In this document: one piece after another, positions 52,901 through 61,797 of the stretch | Layout of the letters: the number at the start of each line of letters is the position of its first letter | How positions within the stretch are numbered: position 1 is the stretch's first letter | Source: Urophycis tenuis | Taxonomy: Eukaryota > Chordata > Actinopteri > Gadiformes > Phycidae | Assembly (NCBI GenBank): GCA_036785325.1 | Contig: JAXIVH010000426.1 | Location: 27,501-91,500 of the forward strand | Length of the DNA stretch: 64,000 nt | Reading direction: 5' to 3' | Made by a program: the position numbers and the translations under genes | The notes under the pieces: generated by a model | What the model was told of the DNA's origin: nothing | The model's input: the letters and a program-made list of their open reading frames with translations, nothing else | Database searches by the model: none

Positions 52901-55900
52901 GACGCTCGTATCCACGTTCACCTTCTCTCTTTTCTGCTAGCTAGCAGCTCAATGTTGGACTGCATTTCTCAGCTTGCCGCCATATACAGGAAAAATTTAT
53001 TGACTGCAGCATACTGGTATTTAGACGGTACTAAGCTAAAGGTGAAAAAAACATGCTAGGTTGTTCCTGGTTCTCCATAATGTAGATGTCACTTGGAGGC
53101 AGTTAAGTTATACAATTTTCTGCCCTAGCTTAATCATGTTCAGGTTTGATAACTGCTTTGATTGGATGTCTTAAAGCTAACCCGTATCGACTATGATATT
53201 CATGCATTAGCTAGGACTAATTGAGCTAGCTCCATTTAATAAGTCATGTTCTCTAGAACGTTTGTTTCATGCTGTAGGCTAGCGTATTTGTTGACCTGCA
53301 AGGAATCGGCTTTATCATCGGCAAACATTTAGCACAGAGTTCCTGAATGCCAATTTTCTGGGTAAAGCCAAATCTGCTGGTCCCCTCAGGTGTTAGTAAA
53401 GCAGTGGGGGTAAGTCCTTTTATTTTCTTGTTGGTCTTTTTTTTTTTAAATCTGTCAGTACTTCGTCGATCCATTGATAACATGTAGAATTGCTATAGAA
53501 AAGACAAGTCACATGCGGGAGAATATGTGATATCTACCATTTAGTGAATTAAGGCTTATATGCATGTATATAGTCAAAGATCAAAGATAGTCAAGATCAA
53601 CGTGACATTTTCTTAAATTATATATATATAGTCTTATTTATAATATAATATAATAATGTATACGCCCTTATTCTGTATTAACGGTGTGACTAGTGTTGGA
53701 ACGGAAGTGACCTCGTGCCCTAAACAAACGATTCCTCAGTAACAACCCTGGGGTCAAATGTTCCGACTGGTGTTATTCCCAAAACGTTGTAATGTTACTA
53801 AAAGCCTGTTCTACAAATATTCCAAGCTAACTGTAATTTGAAAATATTTACGGAAATATTTGCGGAAAATGTTTGGCTTATTTTGTATTTGTTAGGTTGT
53901 ATGCCATCTATTTTGTGGGCTGTGCTGATATTGTTCCTAGCTTGTGGTCATCCGAAGAATCAACGTTTAGGTGCGAAATCTGCATGAGTGCACGTGTTGC
54001 CTCTGCGTCCACCCGACAGCGAACGTGAAAGTGTTTTAAGTTGAAGTTGCGCGCTTGGCCCCTTCGGTTTTGTTCATTCCGCTCCCCGGCACACAGCACA
54101 GAGCAGGTCCAGGTAATCTCTGGAAAGTTACTCTTAGATAGACTATGGAAAACCAGGAGTTCCAGTACATAGCCAGAGAACACGATCGCTAATGGCGCCA
54201 CACTCTGCGGGGTAGGATGTTGGACCAGACCAGAAGACACTTGGGGAAGATGCTGCGCATGGAGCTCAGGTTCTTCTTGACCGAGGCCAGTTGAGATGCA
54301 TTGGATTGGTTATTTTCTACCGGATGTCTCGCATCATTCAGCTATAAGTATGATGTCTGCTACATTAATACTCTGTTAGAGACTTTTTTGATTGTCCATT
54401 ATAGCTGTTTTTAGTGTTGAGTAAAGATAGGAAATTAAGCCCCCATTTTATGTTCCCTGCTGAAAGGGATCCGGAATCCAAAGATTATAGCACCCAACTG
54501 TTCTTGATTTAAACCACTACATGTTATAGATTAGGGACATTTTCACATTATGTTTCAACTGGATACTCAGCCAACAATAATGTTCGTGTTCAGCATACAG
54601 TGAATTCAAACAGATGTGACTAGCTTGAGAAAGCGCTTACCTCTCTAATCCATGTTGACCACCGGGCATCTTGTTCTGATTGAGAAATATTTAGTCTGAC
54701 ATAGTTTGGCCACCAGTTTGAATTGTGATGTCATGTGCTGATGTTGTCTAGAAGAGCAAGGTAGGTGGGTATTTTACTCTTGTCTTGTCTGGTCTATTCG
54801 TTTTTAGAGAAAAAACGTCAAATTGAACCGAGGTTCCCCACAAAAAACATAAGAATTAAACATGAAAATAGTTATGAAGTTACACATGAAGTTAACACTT
54901 TATTAACAAATTTGTCGCAGTCCATTTACCATTTTCTGTCATTTGTTTGTAAACAACTACTGTATGTAATATAAAAATTTTAATGGGTTTTCAAGGTGTT
55001 ACTTAAGAGTTATCAAAAGCTTTTCCTCAATTGAATACCCGAAAGATCTGAATCTTTCATTACGACGTCTTTCTTTAGGACAGGGGCATTTTTTAAAAAG
55101 AGGTTGGAGTCAAATAATCACATTATGAAATATTTATTGATAAATTGGATATAGTTGGATATATGTTTAAACTTGGGGAAACAGCCACTGCTTCCATCGT
55201 CTGAACATGTCTGAACCATGTTCGGGAATATATCTCAGGGTTACAGAGAACTTCTAAAAGCTGCTGATGAGGCTTCCTAATGTTACACTCGTCAATGATG
55301 ACTTCATTCTATTGGTTCTCCAGGTAAGCCAAGCGGTGATCCCAAGAGCGTGTGGATCTGCGGCCACTCCCTGGTGTACTGGGCCGAGTCGCGGGCCAAG
55401 TCCCCAGAAGTGGGCATGCAGCTGGGCATGGACCCCAGCAACGTGGTGATACACTGGAAGGGTACCCAGGGCATGACCTGGCCCCAGCTGCTGCCCCTTC
55501 TTCACCAGCTCAAGGTGAAGTGGCCAAACCCAGACGTGCTCATCATGCACCTGGGAGGCAACGACCTGAGTACCGAGAGCCCCACGGACCTGCTGGCCTC
55601 GGTCAAGAAGGACCTGAGCTCCATGCGCAGCATCTTCCCCAAGTGTCTTCTGGTCTGGTCCAACATCCTACCCCGCAGAGTGTGGCGCCACTCGGCAGAC
55701 AACCACGAGGTGGACCTGGTGAGGACCACGGTCAACCGCCGCATCCACAACATCATCCTGGACCTGGGAGGCACCAGCCTGACCCACGACAACATCCGCT
55801 GCGGGTCCAACACGGGTCAGTACCGGGCGGACGGAGTGCACCTGTCCTCTAAGGGCATAGACACCTTCAACCTCAACCTGCAGGACTTCCTAGAGAAGTG

Positions 55901-55937
55901 GGAGATGGAGTCTATCCGGGAGGTTGAGAAACCCTAA
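40958..55937 (+). CDS. Unnamed cold-shock-domain / ZNF318-like / SGNH-hydrolase fusion protein, 21 exons, about 2,077 aa
   Basis: Exons: 40958-41482, 41649-41684, 41878-42065, 42208-42250, 42410-42535, 42631-42735, 43121-43339, 43572-43718, 43961-44167, 44318-44536, 44850-44996, 45349-45534, 45858-46010, 46417-46779, 47030-47134, 47217-47360, 47457-47570, 47683-47729, 49259-51695, 51932-52040, 55324-55937. Phases close throughout with no internal stop; the donor of exon 3 is uncertain (42056 also fits). Order: Pro/Gly-rich N-terminus (1-175), linker, alternating canonical-like and non-canonical cold-shock units (about 250-1010) with an acidic EVK-repeat insert and a Glu/Lys coiled coil, an RS-rich segment, a YRD-rich repeat region, ZNF318-like motifs, then an SGNH domain (about 1874-2077). 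The cold-shock series resembles CSDE1/UNR, an RNA-binding translation regulator, but CSDE1 is about 800 aa with none of the rest. Likely RNA-binding; the exact role is unknown. Exons before 52040 might also end in an alternative transcript lacking the last exon. Confidence 0.8.
42208..47570 (+). other. Cold-shock unit array (CSDE1/UNR-like) of the unnamed gene
   Basis: Exon pairs encode repeated units. Canonical-like units begin GIISFIGPSFGYIER (exons 4-6), GVITSITGKEGVISSE (exons 8-9), GNICSIKGTTGDIRSE (exons 11-12) and GIVIEFSEESGLIKC (exons 16-17). Between them lie non-canonical units with the signature VTLLKNDLVLFNLLTD (exon 7) and VTLLKDDHVLINLLVD (exon 10), and a further one across exons 13-15. 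This alternation is the known layout of CSDE1. Only the first unit keeps an RNP1-like FGYI; the last keeps an RNP2-like LFFRMSEV. The two middle ones have lost the aromatic residues. Confidence 0.75.
46460..46590 (+). repeat. 24-bp coding repeat (EV.EVK) in exon 14 of the unnamed gene
   Basis: Tandem gaagtt(g/a)(a/g).gaagtcaaa units give repeated EVDEVK/EVSEVK, an acidic-basic insert that splits a non-canonical cold-shock unit. Confidence 0.8.
48329..49160 (+). pseudogene. Decayed hAT-like transposase fragment inside intron 18
   Basis: Pieces of a transposase-like protein in shifted frames. 48329-48595 encodes an N-terminal part with CVLCAKKLRYATSGKK followed by RRHKGDPGHRA, a BED/TTF-like zinc finger. 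48866-49020 encodes EHDLSFTIAQPLVDLCKK, and 49010-49160 encodes FKKRLSDKLKGCMFSLNADE. The text resembles hAT-superfamily-derived proteins common in fish genomes, but the family is my inference. Terminal repeats were not found, and the copy is broken and intronic to the fusion gene. A C-run of about 16 lies just behind it (49171-49187). Confidence 0.5.
49259..51695 (+). other. Large RS/Tyr-rich exon 19 with ZNF318-like motifs
   Basis: A 2,437-nt exon, residues about 1025-1837. It opens with a Lys-rich helix, then an RS domain (RSRSRSRSPSR, repeated DRSKERS), a short helix ARKKWELEKLNEMI, and a repeat of YxDRPYxDRSY type. Two motifs point to ZNF318: LLPHERAVQDGSGFSRI (about 50610) and KIQNLLRTIGMKLSTGETSK (about 50778). 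The second has a clear partner in the neighbouring znf318 (KIQGLLKTIGLDLGVTEISK). RS domains usually mediate protein contacts in splicing factors. Confidence 0.75.
52041..55323 (+). other. Intron 20 of the unnamed gene (3.3 kb)
   Basis: Mostly AT-rich sequence without recognisable genes. It contains one inverted fragment of the downstream SGNH exon (54194-54290) and short AT repeats near 53630. No retrotransposon body, recombinase or reverse transcriptase reading frame is seen. Confidence 0.6.
54194..54290 (-). repeat. 97-bp inverted partial copy of the SGNH exon
   Basis: Reverse complement of 55593-55689 in the last exon, with a single mismatch over 97 bp. It lies 1.3 kb upstream in the preceding intron, so the pre-mRNA could fold into a long perfect stem. 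The rest of the exon is not duplicated here. Confidence 0.9.
55324..55937 (+). other. SGNH-hydrolase-like terminal exon (DIRS/Ngaro type)
   Basis: 204 residues. Block I VWICGHSLVYWA supplies the Ser, IHWKGTQGMTW the Gly, HLGGNDL the Asn and DGVHLS the Asp/His, so all four SGNH signature positions are kept. The wording (GHS, LGGND, WSNILPRRVWR, RADGVHLS) is that of SGNH modules carried in fish tyrosine-recombinase retrotransposons of the DIRS/Ngaro type. No recombinase, reverse transcriptase or terminal repeats are seen around it. It is in frame with exon 20 through the acceptor at 55323 and is followed by a normal poly(A) signal. Confidence 0.75.
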
Positions 55938-56124
55938 TTTTATTTTACTTGATTTAGTTTTTACTTTTTTAGTTTCACCCTGCGGTGTCGGTCGATCAAC
56001 AGTTCATCATTAAATCAGTAATTACAGATTAGTGTGATATCTGATGTCACTATAGCTCTTGCGGTTTTTCTCAGCCTTAACAAACACATGTGGTCGGTAT
56101 GTACTTGTGTAATTGTGTAACCCA

Positions 56125-56138
56125 AATAAAACAATAAA
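56125..56138 (+). terminator. Poly(A) signals of the unnamed gene
   Basis: Two overlapping-range AATAAA hexamers (56125-56130 and 56133-56138) lie about 190 bp after the TAA at 55935. A further AATAAA at 57355 could serve a longer transcript. Confidence 0.65.
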
Positions 56139-57471
56139 GTTATCTACTTTCAATGTCGTCCATTTACTCATGTCCGTGCGAGTGGAAGAACTTCATATTT
56201 GACGTTTGAAGTTTTGCAGAAGAAGAGGCTAATTTGGTAAAAAGAAACAACAAAAAACATTTTAATATCATTAAATTGTTCATGAAGTTAAACTGACAAT
56301 GTATTGAACATTAAATATTTTCTAGTTTATATAAGCCCTGTGAGGGGCCTGTATTGTTTAATTTAGAGTTTCTGATGATGCATTTGTTTAAGAACTCATC
56401 ATTGTTTCATACTTGCTAGGTTGTGCGTAAGGATGATAGAAATGCATTGTTGGTGTTGTCATGGTGTCCTTCCATTCTTAATGTTCTATTCTGTCCTGCC
56501 AATCTGTCTAAAGTGGAGCTGCGGGTCGCCCGGAGGTGAGTTTATCTCCACAGGTAACTCTGAAGCAGGGGAATGTGATGACCATGGTCTCTGTGGTGCA
56601 TCAGTGATATGCTCATTTGGAAACGGCATCATGTAAAAACTTTTTGGGTAATGGGGCCAGTTATTTTATGTTCAATTCTTTGAATTCATAGATGGATTCC
56701 TGGTTTTTCAAGAAACTATTTTAGTTTATTTAAGTGATTATTATTGCCAGCATTTGAATGGCTTTGCATCATAAATCAAGTATCAAAGTCCTTATCCTAA
56801 CTTGTATAAGATAAACTATGACCAACCTTTAAAAATCTATCACCCATTCTTGTTGTAAATGTGTTTTTTTTGTGTGTTTTTTTTAAATCAAATCACCACA
56901 TTCACCATGTTGTTTTTAAAGCCGGTGGCTGTGTTGGTTCTCTAAACCATCTGCACACTTTTCCATTGACAGCAAAAATCGTCATCATGAAGTTAGCGCA
57001 AGTCACAATTCTACAGAGCTTTTGTATTTGACATCTATTTTCATAAATGAGTGCAGAAACTATCATGAGTGTCTAATTTAACATCTGTTCGAATCTTAAG
57101 TATTGATGTTAAGCTCAGCTACAATATTTCTGAGGAGTTAACTTGAACTGATGACTGCAAAAGGAAGATGGACACAGACAGGTAAAGGACTGCAGGGCAG
57201 CCTTGGATGAATGTTGTGCCTTCTACCATAAAGCTTGAATTGTGAATTAAAGAATAAGAATGTATTGTGACTGGTTTTGCTGTTCTAAATGTAACTGACT
57301 TATTTAAACACTTAATTGTGAGTTAAATATATTTTACTTGTTTGCTGTATTGGAAATAAATATTGGAATGGTTGTTGTCTTTTATTACTGTGAATTTCCG
57401 ATATGGGGTGATTCAGGACTGATTTAACTCGGTAAACGGTATTAGTTCTGAACAGTACTAGCAGGGCCTCA

Positions 57472-57484
57472 CCAGCAGGGGGAG
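57472..57484 (+). promoter_or_regulatory. CTCF-like motif upstream of znf318
   Basis: ccagcagggggag matches the CTCF core (CCASYAGRKGGC) except for A in place of the last C. It lies about 200 bp before the znf318 ATG, between two genes of the same strand. Confidence 0.35.
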
Positions 57485-57674
57485 GAGTACCCTCAGTTCC
57501 ACTAGTCAGTCGAAGAAGAGCTCCATTCTTAACCGTGCTGAGCGGTTTGTGTTCGGTAGAAACTTCAATGAGAGTATCAAATCCGCTGCGAACAGAGACA
57601 CAGTTGATAGCGCATCACAAACCAACCCAATAGGCTTTCGTGTTCGGTAGTGTAGGTCGGGCTCCACTGGTGTC

Positions 57675-60600
57675 ATGTACCGTGGTCGGCCCCCGCACCG
57701 AGGAGGCTACCCTCCGCCGTTCGAAGGCCGCGGTCCGCCCTTCGGCCATGCTTCGGGTCGGTCCTACTCCCCGTCCTACCGAGAGGAGCGAGGCAGGCCC
57801 CGGTCCCCGTACCACCAGCACGGCTACCATGACCGAGGACCACCGCCCGACTCGTACCGGCGCTCCCCGCCCCGGAGGAGGTACCCCTCTCCCGGACCAG
57901 GGGGCCACCGCGGCGGGGAGTACTGGGGCGGCGGGCCGCCCCGAGAGGTACCACGGAGCGGATGGTGTCAACATTAGCCAGGGAGCTAACAGATGCTAAC
58001 GATCAAAACATAGTTAGAGCCAGAGATGTTTACTGACGCCTGGAGTCATCCAGCTGCTTGTATTTCAGAATGCATCACGCCATTTATTGTTTGACATTTG
58101 GGGAATGTATTATTTATATGTGTATATATAATAACGTCTTTATTGCACAGAGGTTTCAAGTGTCCCATAGGTCTGAAGTAAGCATTAGCCCCAACTTCCA
58201 TGTTGAACTTTTATTCAATATTGGCAAGACAACATTTGCCAATTGTGTTATTTACATCCACTGTCAACATAACGTAAAGTGCTACAGTAAACCAGAGTTT
58301 AAAAATACCAACATTAGACAACAACACATAATGACAACAATCGGTGAAGGTAAACGGCTGTCACTTGAATGCCCAAATCCTAAATACAAGATGGTGTTTC
58401 TTAGATCGTATATATAATCTTAGTTAAAAGTTATAAAATATAAATATATAATATAATTAATTACTTTTGATATTATATTTTGATATTGTTAATATATCAC
58501 TTTTTCTCCTTTTTGGTTGAGAACCCTCTTGATTCTCAAGATTGGGATGGTTGTTGACAGGAGGTTTGTGTTGCAGAGATCTCCTTCTCCACGAGGACGC
58601 CACCCCATCGACCACAACCTGGTGATCACCGTCGGCAACGAGCTGACAGGGAAGGGTGGGCCACCCACCTCTCGACATTTGGTCTCCCCGGATAACAGGT
58701 ACCTTATTAAGGCTGTGATGGTTGATGACAGGCATAGTCACCTCGTAAAGGTTGTGATGGGTGATGACAGGTACAGTCACCTTGTGAACGGTGTGATGGG
58801 TGATGACAGGTACAGTCACCTTTTTAAGGTTGTGATGGCTGATGACGGGTACAAAGTTTTAACATTCAACCAGGGGTTCATGCCATTATCCAGCTGTGTT
58901 GTTACTTTTGGCCCCATCAAACTAAAGTTCCTGTTCCCCAAGGCCCAGGGGGCGGAGTCGCAGCCCCGACCGGAGCCGGGCTAAGAGTCGAGCTCGCTCC
59001 CGGAGCCACAGCCGGACCCCAGACCGGGGCCCACCACACAGCAAAAGTCGTGGCAGGAGCAAAAGTCGTGGCAGGAGCAAAAGTCGCGGCAGGAGCAAGA
59101 GTCGCGGCAGGAGCAAAAGTCGCGGAAGGAGCAAGAGCCGGGCCCGCAACAAGTCCAGATCTCGCTCCAGGTCCCTGTCGCGGTCCCGATCCAGAGGGCG
59201 CAGCGCCGTGCGCGCAGGGAGCCGCGGGCGCAGCAGGAGTCGGGCGAGGAGGAGCTGGAGCAGGAGCAGGAGCAGCAGCATGGACAGCAACTGCACAAGG
59301 AAGCAGTTCCAGGAGCTGGAGCTGGCCCGCAGGAGGAAGGAGATGGAGGAGCTGCTCAACCGGCCCACCAAGTCCATCCTTAAGAAACGCCTGGGCTCCG
59401 AGGACTCCGCCTCCCGCATGGTAAGCATGTGCTTGTTAACTCCCTCTTAAGTCTCTACTCATTTAACTCTTGTTAGCTCTTTAACTATCTGCCCGTTAAC
59501 CCTCAACAACTTGTACATAACGTGTCTTTGTGTTGAACTCTTGATTGGTCCTCCAGAGCAGCGACTCCCCCAGGGGGCCAGAGGGCAACATCTCCCAGGT
59601 GACAGAGCGTCTGCTGAGCGCCGTGAAGGGCGTGGAGCCGGGGGCCCTGGCCTCCATCCTGTCCGAGCTCAAGGCAGACCCCCAGCTTGCCCAGCGGATG
59701 GGGCTGGACCCGGAGATGGCCGGGATCCTCCACCTGCTGGGGGTGAACCCCAGTGGAGGCAGGGCCGTGCAGCCGGATAAACCCAAGGACGACATTGAGG
59801 ATGAGGAGGAGTTCCTGTACGGAGACAGTGATGAGGCCAAGCCGTCAGGGCCCCCTGAGGCTGGGCGAGGGGGGCCCCAACAACAACAACAACAACAACA
59901 ACCAGCATACTCTGATCTTTACGGAGACCTGACGGAGGAGGCGCTGTACGGAGACCCCCAGCCCTACACCCACCCTCCCCCCGCCTCCCTCTTGCTCACC
60001 CGCCCACTCGACTCGACCGCGGCACCCCCAGCGGACGGCGAGGGGGCAGAGGAGTACCAGAAGATCCAGGGCCTCCTGAAGACCATCGGCCTGGACCTCG
60101 GCGTCACCGAGATCAGCAAAATGGCCGCCCGCACCAAGGAGCGTCTCCACGGCAACAAGCCACCGCCCAAGACCCCCACCCGGCAGCAGCGCTACTCCTC
60201 GGGGAGCTCGGAGAGGAGCGGCAGCAGAAGGAGCAGGAGGAGGAGCAGCAGCAGCAGCGGGAGCTCCGACAGCAGCAAGAGCAGAGCGTCCAGCTGGAGC
60301 AGCGACGACGACAACGACGCCTCCAGCAGGAGGCGCCGCAAGCCCTCCCCGCCCAAGCCACGTGCCGTCAAGCAGCTGAAGAGCGAGAGGGGGTCCTGGG
60401 AGGAGGAGCGGCAGGCTCCTCCCGTCCCGGAGCCTGCCCCCGTGGCCCCCCCACCCGTCCTCCCCCTGCCCCCTTACGGCCAGGCGCACGGCGCGGTGCC
60501 CCCCCAGAGCTACCCCCCCCTCGGCTACGGCCATTACGGCAACTACATGCCCTACGTGCCCCAGCAGTGGCACCCCGTGTACCCCCCGCCGGGCGTGCCT

Positions 60601-61766
60601 CGGGACTACCCGGGGGCCCCGCCGTACGAGAGGCCCTTCAGCACTCTGGTGCAGCCTGACCTGGGTAAGAGGGGCCCCGCTGCATGCGCCGTGTTGCGCC
60701 ACGCACGCACACACACACACACGCGCGCGCGCCACGCAGACTGTGTGATGATATAGGATGTATGCGTCTTAAATGCTGTTGTATGGGGTCCTCCTGATGA
60801 TGTCTTGTTTCCCGTGGGCCCAGCGTCTCTGAAGAGGCTGGAGATGTCGAAGGAGCGCGAGCGCAGCAAGATCCTGTCTGAGGAGAAGAACAATGAGAGC
60901 CAGAAACAGAAGGTACCCCCTCCCCCCCCCCCCCCCACACACACACACACACACATTACATGACATTATAGGACATTACATCACAATGCATGAAATCACA
61001 GCAATCGCCTCGTATTCATTAAGTTTCAATCAAGGGAAATCTGTTGGTGATAGCATTCTTATATTTTCTAATAGAAGAGCGAAATTGTGGTCCTCCACAT
61101 CTACTCCATTTCAGAGGGAAACAAAGTTGACCTGTCGACCTCTTTGGTCTGATTCTGAGAGCGCACATCCCCGATTTCACTGGTCCAACTGAAGTTGTTG
61201 TACACGGCTCTGCTTCAAGCCATGAGTGTAGTTAGGTAGTGGGGCTTCACTGTGGTTCTTCTTCCTCTGGTTTTGGGGGTTGCTGGTTGGATTCCCCCCC
61301 ACTGATGTGTGTGTGTGTGCGTGTGTCCAGGTGCTGGAGGAGAGGGAGAAGCTGCTCCAGGAGAGGGAGGTCCGCATGAAGAAGAAGGAGTGTCTGATGA
61401 AGGAGCTTGAGAGTCTCCGCAAACAGCAAGGTGCATGCTGGGTAGAAGCTGCTCTACTGGGCCCTCAGAGTGCTGGATGGTTGCTCATGGGCTCCGGGGT
61501 TAATGAAGGATAGTCTAGTCGTTGGGCTGTGTGACTTCCAGAAACAAGAGGTTGTGGGTTCGAAACCAACTGTAGAGCAAGGAACCACCTAACCCCTACC
61601 TGCTCCTTAATGACATATTGTAGAATAGTATGTTCCATGTCATTAAAGAGCAATATAGTGCACAATAGTAAACTGAACTAAACTGAATATGTAGGCTTAA
61701 CAAGTGGTCCTGGTTTTTGGGTTTGCGTGTGTGTGTGTGTGTGTTTGCGTGCGTGTTGGCATGCCC

Positions 61767-61797
<31 letters not shown>

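Larger units (their letters stand above)
55938..57674 (+). other. Region between the unnamed gene and znf318
   Basis: Holds the 3' UTR and poly(A) signals of the upstream gene, then about 1.4 kb of AT-rich sequence without a convincing reading frame. A CTCF-like motif sits at 57472-57484. The last 100 bp are GC-richer and form the znf318 5' flank. Confidence 0.5.

Noticed and set aside
40958..55937. Fusion gene called as CSDE1 orthologue
   Set aside because: CSDE1 is about 800 residues with well-kept RNP motifs and without RS, ZNF318-like or SGNH parts; only the unit layout is shared.
55324..55937. Intact Ngaro/DIRS retrotransposon
   Set aside because: No reverse transcriptase, RNase H, tyrosine recombinase or terminal repeats were found within several kb.
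59845..60735. 296-residue minus-strand frame opposite znf318 exon 4
   Set aside because: GC-rich shadow frame. The plus strand has clear ZNF318 motifs.
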